Source: Thermoplasmata archaeon (GTDB taxonomy: Archaea; Thermoplasmatota; DTKX01; VGTL01). From it: 45,643 nt of DNA. The notes under the pieces were generated by a model. That model was not told where the DNA came from. It made no database searches and saw only the letters and a program-made list of their open reading frames with translations. Positions 15,005 to 24,300 of the stretch are shown piece by piece; positions within the stretch are counted from its first letter, which is position 1, and every line of letters starts with the position of its first letter. The DNA lies in contig JAWCLH010000023.1 in the NCBI GenBank assembly GCA_038851035.1, positions 1-45,643 on the forward strand. The letters are read 5' to 3'. The translations under genes and the position numbers were made by a program.

Positions 15005-18000
15005 TCAATCTCTACCAATCCGGAAGGGATTTGTTCGAAAGTTCGCCGGACCACCCAACCAGAAATTCCACACGCGCCGGTAGAGACCGGCCGGGGCTTG
15101 GTCTGTTGCATCAGGAGAGAGCTTCCGGCGGCGAGCCCGTATCGCGGTTACCATGGTGATGGCGAGGGAGGCTGCGGCCGCGCCCGGGCCCGGAATGAAT
15201 TTTCCGGGGGCGCCGGTCCCGGGCGCCGGCCTGACAAAGATGGTGGTGGTGTTTCCGGCTGTCAGGTTTCCGGCGTCCCGGACGCTCAGCGTGACATTGT
15301 AGCTCCCGGGCCTCGCGTATGCGTGGCTGGCTGTCATCGAGGGCGACCAGTCCGTGGCGTTTCCGTCGCCCCAGTCGAACCTGTACTCAAGTGTCTCGCC
15401 GTCGGGGTCCGAGGAGCCCGAGGCGTCGGCCGTGACGGCCTGACCGGCCCTCACTCTCACTGCGGAGAGCGAGAGGGAGGCGACGGGCGCCCGGTTCCCG
15501 GGCCGGGGGGGCCCGCCGGTGATATTGAACGCAACAGCGGCGCAGGCCCCGCCGTACTCCGCTCTGTCGCGCACCATCACGACGCACTCATAACTCCCTT
15601 TTTCGTAGATGTGGGTGGCGAGGGGCGAGGAGGTCCAGCCCCATGAGCTCCCGTCGCCGAAGAGGAAGAAAAACTCGAGCGGGTCTCCGTCCGGGTCCGA
15701 GGAGCCGGAGGCGTTGAAGAGCACCGTGGAGGCGTCAACGAGCTCAAAGCTCAGGACGGCCGACGGGGGGCGATTGGACGGGTCGGGGCTCACGCTCAGC
15801 TCGAGCTGGCGGACGACCGTCCAGTTTCCGTCGGAGGCGATGCAGGTCACGGTCCGGTTCCACGCGCCCCTGAATGAGGCCGTGACCGACAGGCCGGAGG
15901 CGTCGAGGCCCACCCCGTCCCGCAGGTCGAGGTCCCACCACACGTCGACGCGGTCCCCATTCGGGTCGGTGGCGGCGGCGCTCAGCGAGACACTCTCGCC
16001 CTCGAGCAGCGCGATTCTGGACGCATTTATGACCAGCCCAGGCGGGCTCCCGCTGCGCGGAGTGGAGCGCATCATGAGCCTTCCGAGCTCCTGCTGATGG
16101 AAGACCGTGCCGTCCTCCGCAACGAGGGAGAGAATTGTGAGGACCATGTCATCGGATGGGACCGTCAGGTCCATTACTTTTTTCGTTCCCCCTCTTTCTC
16201 CCGGCGCCACCGGAATCACCTTTCTCAGCACAATGCTGGACGGAAATGTTGAGAGGGTGCCGTTCAGGGACACCAGGTCCACGACGATGCTGAAGCCCGC
16301 GCTGTTCCCGCTGTTGTTGACGTCGATGCCGACGCTGATGTTCCCCGTCAGGCTCTCCCCGTCTGTTCCGATACCCGTCAGTGAAACATTCACAAGAGGG
16401 AAATGGACGATTCCCCTGACGGGGGGCCATACTGTATAGTCATGTGATTGTGATTCTTCAGGGGCCGGAGGGAACAGGAGCTCAAAAAGCCTCACCCAGC
16501 CGTAGTCGTGAGGAAATGTGGTCCTCAGGTACTCATCCCTCAGCTTCTGATAGGTCGAGTTGCGTATGGCCAGAAAGATGTTCACGCAGCCGAACCCCAG
16601 CTGTTTATAATCCCCCTCGAGATGCCTGTCGAGGAACATCGCATCCATTGCCGAAACCGTATCATCAATCGAGGCCACAACGCTCGCGTACCTGCCCGCA
16701 TCCGGGAGGGAAAGAATATCTCTCCGGATCTGCGTCAACAGGGATCTCAGGTCTGCGGCGTAATAATCCACCTTCCACGCGAGGGTGACCCTCTGGAACA
16801 ATATGCCCCCCAGCGCGTCCCAGTTCTCAATAAACCTGTCGCAGAATCTGTTCAGGGCGGCCAGAAACGGAACCGCCATTTCTGTCCTGACAGTGCCCAT
16901 CGGATAGTTGAGATGGTCGCTCTCCCTGAAGCCGTTCATGACATCCCTGCAGGCCTGCTCCGGAGTCGGGGGGTAGTGCGAGAAGAAGCGCCTCAGGCCC
17001 TCCGGGGTGAGAATCTCGGAGCTGGCGTAGATCACCGTCTCGCTCCCCACGACGTAGTTCACATCGTCCAGAATTCTCCAGTAGACCTCCGCCGACGACA
17101 TCAGGCACGCGTCGAAGAGAAGAATCTGCGGCTTCCGGGCGTGGCTCCTGAACTCCCTGAGGCACTGCTCGAGCTCGAGGGGGTCAATGTGGCTGTCGAG
17201 GGGGCCCTCCCAGCACACGCCCCTCCAGTCGCCCCCGTGGTCCCAGATGACGATAAAGTAGTTCTCGGCGGGCGCGTAGTCAGCGCCCCACTTCAGGAAG
17301 TCCAGGAGCGTCTCCGGTGAGCTCATGTCAAGCTCCGGGAGCGTGGCCAGCAGCTGCAGATTGAGGTTGCGCTCGTCCGTGTCCCTTCTGAGTCTGTACC
17401 GGTAGGTTTCGCCCCACACACCACTTTTTTCCACCAGATACTGGCACTGGCCATCGGGCCCGCCCGTCTCCAGTCTGTTCAGGGACCGGTTGGCGCAGCC
17501 CCTGAGGTCGTTGTCATCGGCCATATAATGCAGAAAGGTCCAGCCCCCGCGCTGTGTTATCACACGGATAACGACCGGTCCGGCGAACTCGTGATATATG
17601 TAACCTCCATACTCCGAGTAGACTGTGGCCTGAAGATAGTACCGTGATACGGTCGGCGGGTCCGGAATCGTCAGGAGCTCAATCGGCCCGGAACTCCAGT
17701 CGAGCCCGGGAAGAATCGAGAGCCCTTGCCCGACGGTGCGGTTGTGAATCACCGAGCCCCCCTCCGTCCAGAGCCTCAACCGCACCGACACGGGGGTAAT
17801 GAACTCCCAGGACCTGCTCGGCGGGAGACGCAGGCTCAGGTTGACCACGAGCCTCTCCCCGGGCACGAGCTGTGACCCCTCGGAGGAATAGACCAGCTCG
17901 GCCGTCCAACCGACGGCGTATGGGGCAACCTGAAAGGTCAGGTTGGCCCGGGCGCTCTCGGAACCGTATGTCGCCGTGACGGAGACCGTCACCGGACCCG

Positions 18001-18910
18001 CCCAGAGCGAGCCGCTGGAGTTGGAGGCCGTGTAATGTATCCTGGCGCGGCCGTCGGAATCCGTCACAGTGCTGGATGCCGACCTCCACCCCTGCGACGC
18101 AAGCCACGTCACGGTGGCGTTCGGGACCGGCTGGCCGCCCCTGCGCACCGTGGCGGTGAGGTTCGAGCTCCCCCAGCAGGGCAGGGGGTCCCTGTCCGTC
18201 TCGATGGACACGGTCAATTGGGCGATCTCCGCGACCACCTGTATGGTTTTGGAACCGGTCACAGGCGGGCCGGTCTCGGGCTGGACCCTCACCCGGAGCA
18301 CCACCTCGCCCGTCTGGGACGCCGGCGGGCGATAGTCGAACCACCCCGTCCCGGCGTCATTTGTAATCCTCTGCTGGTCCACGACCTCGCCGAGAGCGGG
18401 CGCCTCCACGAATATCGATGCGCCGGCGATTGGCGAAGACCCGTTTGTTGCGCGGATGGTGTAGCGGACCGCCGGGCCGCCGGACCGGACCTGGTCCGGG
18501 CCGTCAATTCCCACCCGCGCCACCGTCCTCACCCAGACCATTGCGAAGCCGCTCGTGTAGGGGGGGAGGTCGTAGATCGCGGTGGCGTTGATTCTGACCG
18601 ACCTCGCCTCGGAAATGCCGAGCGGGGCGGTGTAGACGAAGTTGGCCACGCCCTGCGAGCCTGTCTGTGCGCTGGTGCGGTCGAAGGTGCCCAGCTCGGC
18701 CTCGACGTTCACCGTGGCCCCGGCGACCCTCACGCCTGAATCGTTGTAGACGGTCACATAAACGACCGTCGAGGCGCCCTCGTCGAGATTTGTGCTGCCG
18801 ACGTCGACCACAACCCTCGGGCCCAGATAGACCCCGCCGGATGGCGGGCCAATGGCCGGCGCGAGCATGAGCAGGGCCGCGACCATTACCTCCACCAAGC
18901 GCCTTCGCAT
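15005..18910 (-). CDS. Secreted C11 (clostripain-like) cysteine protease with Ig-like and PKD domains
   Basis: 1301 residues from the ATG at 18910, preceded by AGGGTGA; a signal peptide follows (about residues 1-24). Residues about 30-430 are several invasin-type Ig-like beta domains. The peptidase domain (about 450-800) begins GGWTFLHYMADDNDL and has the C11 dyad: His558 in WDHGGDW and Cys602 in LLFDACLMSS, with the usual SSAEVYW continuation. Residues about 1010-1130 are Ig-like, then two PKD modules (about 1045-1240). The C-terminus has a KFIPGPGAAAAS-hydrophobic-RARRR segment like an archaeal sorting signal, but about 37 residues follow the basic cluster, which is atypical. It should degrade external protein, cleaving after Arg/Lys as in known clostripains (family knowledge). 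No partner gene is adjacent; the peroxiredoxin lies upstream. Confidence 0.92.
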   Translation of the reverse strand: MRRRLVEVMVAALLMLAPAIGPPSGGVYLGPRVVVDVGSTNLDEGASTVVYVTVYNDSGVRVAGATVNVEAELGTFDRTSAQTGSQGVANFVYTAPLGISEARSVRINATAIYDLPPYTSGFAMVWVRTVARVGIDGPDQVRSGGPAVRYTIRATNGSSPIAGASIFVEAPALGEVVDQQRITNDAGTGWFDYRPPASQTGEVVLRVRVQPETGPPVTGSKTIQVVAEIAQLTVSIETDRDPLPCWGSSNLTATVRRGGQPVPNATVTWLASQGWRSASSTVTDSDGRARIHYTASNSSGSLWAGPVTVSVTATYGSESARANLTFQVAPYAVGWTAELVYSSEGSQLVPGERLVVNLSLRLPPSRSWEFITPVSVRLRLWTEGGSVIHNRTVGQGLSILPGLDWSSGPIELLTIPDPPTVSRYYLQATVYSEYGGYIYHEFAGPVVIRVITQRGGWTFLHYMADDNDLRGCANRSLNRLETGGPDGQCQYLVEKSGVWGETYRYRLRRDTDERNLNLQLLATLPELDMSSPETLLDFLKWGADYAPAENYFIVIWDHGGDWRGVCWEGPLDSHIDPLELEQCLREFRSHARKPQILLFDACLMSSAEVYWRILDDVNYVVGSETVIYASSEILTPEGLRRFFSHYPPTPEQACRDVMNGFRESDHLNYPMGTVRTEMAVPFLAALNRFCDRFIENWDALGGILFQRVTLAWKVDYYAADLRSLLTQIRRDILSLPDAGRYASVVASIDDTVSAMDAMFLDRHLEGDYKQLGFGCVNIFLAIRNSTYQKLRDEYLRTTFPHDYGWVRLFELLFPPAPEESQSHDYTVWPPVRGIVHFPLVNVSLTGIGTDGESLTGNISVGIDVNNSGNSAGFSIVVDLVSLNGTLSTFPSSIVLRKVIPVAPGERGGTKKVMDLTVPSDDMVLTILSLVAEDGTVFHQQELGRLMMRSTPRSGSPPGLVINASRIALLEGESVSLSAAATDPNGDRVDVWWDLDLRDGVGLDASGLSVTASFRGAWNRTVTCIASDGNWTVVRQLELSVSPDPSNRPPSAVLSFELVDASTVLFNASGSSDPDGDPLEFFFLFGDGSSWGWTSSPLATHIYEKGSYECVVMVRDRAEYGGACAAVAFNITGGPPRPGNRAPVASLSLSAVRVRAGQAVTADASGSSDPDGETLEYRFDWGDGNATDWSPSMTASHAYARPGSYNVTLSVRDAGNLTAGNTTTIFVRPAPGTGAPGKFIPGPGAAAASLAITMVTAIRARRRKLSPDATDQAPAGLYRRVWNFWLGGPANFRTNPFRIGRD

Positions 18911-19040
18911 CCATTTCACCCTTTGGCCTGTCAATATGTCGTGTAGGCTCTTAACGATTGCCCCGGACCGCTTCACAGCCTCAGTGCCCTCGCTGGCTCG
19001 TCCCGCAGCTCGGAGGGGCGGGGTCTGGGTAAAAAGCCGG

Positions 19041-19691
19041 CTAGAGCTTTTTGTGGCAGAACCACCAGTCGTAGCACTTGTATTTCTTGGGCCTCTCCTC
19101 CGCGTCCTTGACGTTGTTCGCCGGAGGGACAATGACCTCGTCGCCTATGAGCTCGTTGTTCGGCCAGTTCGCAGGCATTGCCACGCCGTACTTATCAGAA
19201 ATTGCGAAGGCCTTCATTATGCGCAGAATCTCGTCGAAGTTCCGGCCGATCTCCGCCGGGTAGTAGAGCATCAGGCGAATCGTGCCCTCGGGGTCCACGA
19301 AGAAGACCGCGCGCACGGTGGCGGTCCTGTTCGGGTTGAACATCCCGAGCGCCTCCGAGACCTTTCCGGCGGAGTCGGCTATCACCGGGAATGGTATCTC
19401 CACCTTCAGGTTCTCCTTTATCCACTCGACCCACTTTATGTGCGAGAATACCTGGTCCACCGAGAGTCCGAGGAGCTCGCAGTTGAGCTTCTTGAACTCC
19501 TCGAAGCGCTTCGCGAAGGCCACGAACTCAGTGGTGCACACGGGCGTGAAGTCCGCGGGGTGGCTGAAGAGTATCAGCCACTTCCCCTTGTAGTCGTCAG
19601 GTATGGTCTTCCTGCCCATGGTCGTGTGCACCTCAAGCCTCGGCATCTTGTCCCCGATGAGAGGCATTCCCCTCTTTCCCTCTTCCGTCAT
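19041..19691 (-). CDS. Peroxiredoxin, Prx6-like archaeal type
   Basis: 216 residues from the ATG at 19691, behind GGTGA. The peroxidatic motif [12 protein letters not shown] places the active Cys at 52 with Thr49. The conserved [10 protein letters not shown] strand follows, and the C-terminus (CYDWWFC) carries Cys206 and Cys212. This matches the archaeal Prx6 group exemplified by the Aeropyrum pernix enzyme, where two C-terminal cysteines act in resolution. It reduces hydrogen peroxide and alkyl hydroperoxides in the cytosol with thiol donors. Length is typical. The stop is TAG. It stands divergent from the MFS gene with about 236 bp between starts; a minus-strand TTCAAATAG near 19784 may be its promoter. 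Confidence 0.95.
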   Translation of the reverse strand: MTEEGKRGMPLIGDKMPRLEVHTTMGRKTIPDDYKGKWLILFSHPADFTPVCTTEFVAFAKRFEEFKKLNCELLGLSVDQVFSHIKWVEWIKENLKVEIPFPVIADSAGKVSEALGMFNPNRTATVRAVFFVDPEGTIRLMLYYPAEIGRNFDEILRIMKAFAISDKYGVAMPANWPNNELIGDEVIVPPANNVKDAEERPKKYKCYDWWFCHKKL

Positions 19692-19927
19692 CTTTTCACC
19701 ACCAGAGAAAGGACTGGACGACTCTGCAGGCCACAACGCTGGCCCCCCATCCCTATCTTCCGTGGTCCCAATCGCCCTTACCCTATTTGAACTCTTACCA
19801 GCTGGTGCCCATGCTCCTTCCAATCCTCCTTCTGGCCCTTCCTCCCTCCTGTGCCGTCTCCTACCATGTGAAGCATTATTGTGCCGCTCCAAAAGTTAAT
19901 CCCACCGGAGGCGATGCCCGGTCCGCA

Positions 19928-21148
19928 ATGGACCGGCACCTCAGAATGGTCGCGACGCTCTCGGCCTTCGTCTTTCTGGTGATGATGGGCTACACCCTGA
20001 TATCGCCTATCCTGCCTCTCTACGCCCTGGAGTTCGGCGCGAGCGTCACGGGCGTGAGCCTCCTGATATCCGCCTTCGCCGTCGCCCGGCTCAGCCTTGA
20101 CATCCCGGCCGGCCTCCTCGGCTCGCGCTACCACCCCAAGTCCCTGATGCTGTTCGGTCTCGCCCTCATCAGCGCATCATCCGTCGTCTGCGCCCTCGCG
20201 CCGAACTATCTAATCCTTCTCGCGGGAAGAATTCTCGAGGGGGCCGGCTCGGCCTTCTACACCACCATGTCCACAACCCTCCTCGCCATGTCCGTGCCTC
20301 AGGAGAGCCGGGGGAGGTACATGAGCGTCTTCACCGCCATGCTGCTCCTCGGCGGAATCACGGGGCCGGGCGTCGGAGGCCTGACCGCGGCCGCCCTCGG
20401 CCTGAGGGCTCCGTTCCTGCTCTACGCTCTGGTCACCGCCGTCGGTTTCCTCCTCGTGCTCCTCCTCGTCGAGAGGACGGAGGTGCCCCGGGCGAGGGAG
20501 GCCCTAGCCCTCGCCGACATAAGAAATGTGATGGGGGACCGCTCCGTGCTGCTGGTCAATCTCGCGACCTTCTCCCTCTTCTTCACGCGGGCGGGCGTCA
20601 CCAGCACCCTCGTCCCCCTCTTCGCCTACAAGAACCTCGGAATGAGCGAGGCTGCCCTCGGCGGCGTTCTCACCCTGACCGCGCTCGCGACCTTCACCAC
20701 CATGACCCCGTCCGGAACCTACACCGACAGGCACGGCCGGAAGCCCTCGATGATGGCCTGCCTTCTTCTGACGGCACTGCTGGGGGCGATGATTCCTTTC
20801 ACGAGGGGAGTGGGCTCCTTCGCACTGGTGATGCTCGGCTATGGCCTGACGCTGGGCCTCTCCGGGCCCATGGCCGCCTGGATTACGGACCTCGTTCCTC
20901 GTGAGAGGCTGCCTGCGGCGATGGGCTTCTTCAGGACCTTCAACGACGCGGGCTTCGTCGCCGGGCCGCTGGTTCTAGGCGCCGCGGCAGAGCTTTCAGA
21001 CGGGCCGGAAATCGGACCCCTGCCCTTCGCCGTGGCGGCGGTTTATCTCGTTCTCGTGGCCCTACTCCTCACGCGCGCCCGGGACCCCGCGCGTGATGGG
21101 GGCCGGAGCCGCGCCCCCGTTCCCGCCCACCCCACCCTCCACCAATAA
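19928..21148 (+). CDS. MFS transporter
   Basis: 406 residues from the ATG at 19928; an in-frame start at 19787 is possible but the added residues do not look like transporter sequence. There are about twelve hydrophobic segments. The MFS loop between helices 2 and 3 is replaced by LLGSRYHPKSL, and the equivalent loop after helix 8 is the clear signature DRHGRKPSM. RILEGAGSAFYTTM in helix 4 and GPGVGG in helix 5 fit drug:H+ antiporter-like efflux members. Substrate cannot be told. It acts in the cytoplasmic membrane. It is divergent from the peroxiredoxin and 98 bp upstream of uvdE on the same strand. Confidence 0.9.
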   Translation: MDRHLRMVATLSAFVFLVMMGYTLISPILPLYALEFGASVTGVSLLISAFAVARLSLDIPAGLLGSRYHPKSLMLFGLALISASSVVCALAPNYLILLAGRILEGAGSAFYTTMSTTLLAMSVPQESRGRYMSVFTAMLLLGGITGPGVGGLTAAALGLRAPFLLYALVTAVGFLLVLLLVERTEVPRAREALALADIRNVMGDRSVLLVNLATFSLFFTRAGVTSTLVPLFAYKNLGMSEAALGGVLTLTALATFTTMTPSGTYTDRHGRKPSMMACLLLTALLGAMIPFTRGVGSFALVMLGYGLTLGLSGPMAAWITDLVPRERLPAAMGFFRTFNDAGFVAGPLVLGAAAELSDGPEIGPLPFAVAAVYLVLVALLLTRARDPARDGGRSRAPVPAHPTLHQ

Positions 21149-21246
21149 GTTAATTTCCTTCACGGCTCTGGGCTGGACCCGTGAGACTGAAGGCGCCTGA
21201 AACTGAGGGCACACCCCGACCTCACAGGCATCGCCGGTGGGGGAGG

Positions 21247-22236
21247 ATGAGAATCGGATACCCCTGCATCAACCTCTCCATCGGCTGCACACCAGCCTCT
21301 GGCTTCAGGCTGGCGCACTACTCGGAGCGGAGGCTCCTGAGCACCGTCGCCTCCAACCTCTCCTGCCTTCGAAAAATCCTCGTGTGGAACGCCGAGCGCG
21401 GCCTCCTGTTCTTCAGGATAAGCTCCGACACCGTCCCCTTCGCCTCCCACAAAGTGTGCGACGTGAGGTGGTGGAGGGTCTTCGGGAGCGAGCTGCGCGA
21501 GCTGGGCGACTTCATCCGGAAAAAATGTATGCGCATCTCCATGCACCCCGACCAGTTCGTGCTCTTGAACTCCCCGAGGCCGTCGGTCGTGAGAAGCAGC
21601 GTCGCGGAGCTCGTTTACCACGCCCGGCTTCTTGACGCGATGGGACTCGGTGAGGACGCAAAGGTCCAGATTCACGCCGGCGGTCTCTACGGCGACAGGG
21701 AGGGAGCGCTGCGGAGGTTTGCGGAGGTCCACCTCGGGCTCCCGGAGGAGGTCAGGCGCAGACTCGCCGTCGAGAACGACGACAGGCTCTTCGGAATTCA
21801 GGATGTCATGGAGCTGCACAGGAGAACGGGGGCCCCGGTGGTCTTCGACGCCCTCCACCACGAGACGATGGAGAGAAGGAGGGGACGAGATGGGGAGCCG
21901 CGCGCGGCGCTAGCGCTCGCCACCGCGACATGGACGGGGGCCGACGGGCCGCCGATGGTTGACTACAGCAGCCAGGAGCCGGGGGCGCGGCCCGGCGCGC
22001 ACGCCCGGACCCTTGACGCAGCGCACTTCTCCGCTTTTCTCAGGAGCACAGTGGGCATGGGGTATGACCTGATGCTCGAGATAAAGGACAAGGAGAGGAG
22101 CGCGTTCAGGGCGCTCGGGCTGCTCGGGGCCCGGCGCCGTAACCTGCCCTTGAGGTCTACACTGTCCACCGCGCTCACGCGCGGAGCCTCCCATCCCCTT
22201 CTCAAAAACATTAAATCAACACACGATGTTATGTGA
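21247..22236 (+). CDS. uvsE: UV damage endonuclease UvdE
   Basis: 329 residues from the ATG at 21247, directly behind GGGGGAGG; the family normally begins MRIGYPCINL, as here. The TIM-barrel metal-site motifs are visible in order: SMHPDQFVLLNS (about residue 98), IHAGGLYGDREGAL (about 141), VENDDRLF (about 176), VFDALHHE (about 200) and MLEIKDKE (about 277). The enzyme cuts DNA 5' of cyclobutane dimers and 6-4 products as an alternative to nucleotide excision repair. UvdE is best known from bacteria and fungi and is scattered in archaea, so transfer is possible, but base composition matches the neighbours. It ends 24 bp before iorA and may be cotranscribed with it. Confidence 0.95.
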   Translation: MRIGYPCINLSIGCTPASGFRLAHYSERRLLSTVASNLSCLRKILVWNAERGLLFFRISSDTVPFASHKVCDVRWWRVFGSELRELGDFIRKKCMRISMHPDQFVLLNSPRPSVVRSSVAELVYHARLLDAMGLGEDAKVQIHAGGLYGDREGALRRFAEVHLGLPEEVRRRLAVENDDRLFGIQDVMELHRRTGAPVVFDALHHETMERRRGRDGEPRAALALATATWTGADGPPMVDYSSQEPGARPGAHARTLDAAHFSAFLRSTVGMGYDLMLEIKDKERSAFRALGLLGARRRNLPLRSTLSTALTRGASHPLLKNIKSTHDVM

Positions 22237-22260
22237 GCATCTTCATAACGGGGTGGCGAT

Positions 22261-24300
22261 TTGAGCGAGCGGGACGTGGTCTCGAGGGAACCGGGCAGGG
22301 CGTTCATGATGGCGAACGAGGCGATGGTGCGCGGCGCGCTGGAGGCCGACGTGAAGCTCTACGCCGGCTACCCCGGCTCTCCGACGAGCGAGATTCTCGA
22401 CACCTTCGCGTCAGTGGCAAAGGAGATGGACATGGTCGCCGAGATATCCGCGAACGAGAAGGTCGCGCTAGAGACCGCCGCCGGGGCCGCGATGGCCGGC
22501 CTTCGCTCGATGACTTCGATGAAGAGCGTGGGGATGAACGTCGCCTCGGACTCGTTCTTCTCCCTCTCGTACACAGGTGTCAAGGGCGGGATGGTCATCG
22601 TCATGGCCGACGACCCCCACGCCCACTCGTCCCAGTCCGAGCAGGACGGGCGCTTCTTCGCCCCCGCGGCCTATGTTCCGATGCTGGAGCCCTCCGACCC
22701 GCAGGAGGCGAAGGAGATGGTCAGGGAGGCCTTCGCGCTCTCCGAGAAATTTGCCGTGCCATTCCTGATAAGAACGGTGACCCGGGTGAACCACCAGAGC
22801 GGTATCGTCGAGCTCGATGAGCTGAAGCGGACCCCGTTCAAAAAAGTGAGCTGGCCCCACGGGCCCGCGCGCTTCGTTACCGTCGCAGACAGGGCGAGGG
22901 CCTTCAAGCAGAACATGCTCCGGAGGACGGAGGAGGTCCGGAAGGAGTTCGAGGCCTCCGGGCTGAACAGCGTCTGGGTCGGGCTGGGCAGGGGCGAGAC
23001 GGGCGTGGACGCGGGCGTGCAGGAGGCCGGGGAGGCGAGGGGGACGGGTGTTCTGGCCTCCAGCGCCGGATTCAACTACGCCGCGGAGGCCTGCCGAATT
23101 CTAGGGCTATCGATACCAATCCTCAAGCTCGGAACCACATTTCCCCTTCCGTGGGGGCTCCTCTCCAGTTTCATCAGGCCCCTGAAGAGGCTGGTCGTCG
23201 TGGAGGAACTCGCGCCCTATCTCGAGAACAGCGTGAGGGCGCTGGCGAAGGAAGCCAACCCGTCGCTGGAGATAATCGGCAAGGCGAGCGGGCATTTCTC
23301 CGAGGCACTCGAGCTCAACCCGAACATCGTCGCTTCCGCGCTGGCTCGGGTCCTCGGTCTCAAGACACCCGTGGACTACGAGGCGGTTCTGGCGAGGGCC
23401 GAGAGGCTGAAGGAGGGCCTCCCCTCCCGCCCCCCGACCTTCTGCCCCGGCTGCCCGCACCGCGGCACAATATATGCTCTCAGGAAGGCTCTGAGGGGTA
23501 TGAAGCACGTCCAGCCCACGGACATCGGCTGCTATTCCATGGCCCCTCTCGCGCCCCTCAACTACGGTGACACGCTCCTGAGCATGGGAGCGTCGCTAGG
23601 CGTCGCCGAGGGCCTCCAGCACTCTGTAGAGGAGCCCGTGGTTGCGATGATCGGCGACTCGACCTTCCTGCACGCAGGCCTCCCCGGCCTCGTCAACGCC
23701 GTTCATCAGAGGGCGAATTTCAAGCTCGTGATTCTGGACAACTCGGTCACGGCAATGACGGGCCAGCAGCACAACCCCGCCAGCCCCCACGAGGAGGGCG
23801 AGGAGGGGGAGCAGAGAGTAGACCTCGAGGCCCTTGTGAGGGGAATCGGCGTGAGGGACGTCACCGTCATAGACCCGTATGATATCAAGAACACCCCCGG
23901 AAAAATCAAGGAGGCCCTCGCGAGGCCGGGACTGGGCGTGATAATCTCGCGAAGGGAGTGCGCCCTGTATGGGGACAGGAACAAGCGCCGGAAGGGTGTG
24001 GCAATTACTCCAAACGAGGTCGATAAAAAACTGTGTAAAAGAATCTACGCCTGCGTCCGCGACTTCAACTGCCCCGCGATATCCCTGGACGCTGATGGAC
24101 AGGCCGCAATATCGCGCGAGCTCTGCGATGGATGCATGATGTGCGCCCGCCTCTGCCCCATCGGGGCCATCAGGCCTGTCGGGAGCGGGGGGGATACGAG
24201 AGGGGGCCCGGGAGGAGGGGCGGGTCGGGAGAAATTGGTTGAAGGGGGGGCGAGGGAGGAGAGGACTGAGGCTCCGGAGCCGCGGGGAGGTGGTGGCTGA
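22261..24300 (+). CDS. iorA: Indolepyruvate:ferredoxin oxidoreductase, alpha subunit
   Basis: 679 residues from a TTG at 22261 with GGGGTGG at proper spacing. The N-terminal pyrimidine-type domain (about 1-180) begins with GRAFMMANEA and LYAGYPGSPTSEI. The TPP-binding domain (about 390-590) has FCPGCPHRGT and GDSTFLHAGLPGLVNA followed by NSVTAMTGQQ. The C-terminal ferredoxin region has CxxCxxCxxxCP intact (about 622-632), but the first cluster motif has only three cysteines (C-x5-C-x5-CP). A Gly-rich tail follows. With IorB it oxidises aryl-2-oxo acids (indolepyruvate, phenylpyruvate) to aryl-acyl-CoA, CO2 and reduced ferredoxin in aromatic amino-acid fermentation. The stop overlaps the iorB start (TGATG). 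Confidence 0.97.
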   Translation: MSERDVVSREPGRAFMMANEAMVRGALEADVKLYAGYPGSPTSEILDTFASVAKEMDMVAEISANEKVALETAAGAAMAGLRSMTSMKSVGMNVASDSFFSLSYTGVKGGMVIVMADDPHAHSSQSEQDGRFFAPAAYVPMLEPSDPQEAKEMVREAFALSEKFAVPFLIRTVTRVNHQSGIVELDELKRTPFKKVSWPHGPARFVTVADRARAFKQNMLRRTEEVRKEFEASGLNSVWVGLGRGETGVDAGVQEAGEARGTGVLASSAGFNYAAEACRILGLSIPILKLGTTFPLPWGLLSSFIRPLKRLVVVEELAPYLENSVRALAKEANPSLEIIGKASGHFSEALELNPNIVASALARVLGLKTPVDYEAVLARAERLKEGLPSRPPTFCPGCPHRGTIYALRKALRGMKHVQPTDIGCYSMAPLAPLNYGDTLLSMGASLGVAEGLQHSVEEPVVAMIGDSTFLHAGLPGLVNAVHQRANFKLVILDNSVTAMTGQQHNPASPHEEGEEGEQRVDLEALVRGIGVRDVTVIDPYDIKNTPGKIKEALARPGLGVIISRRECALYGDRNKRRKGVAITPNEVDKKLCKRIYACVRDFNCPAISLDADGQAAISRELCDGCMMCARLCPIGAIRPVGSGGDTRGGPGGGAGREKLVEGGAREERTEAPEPRGGGG

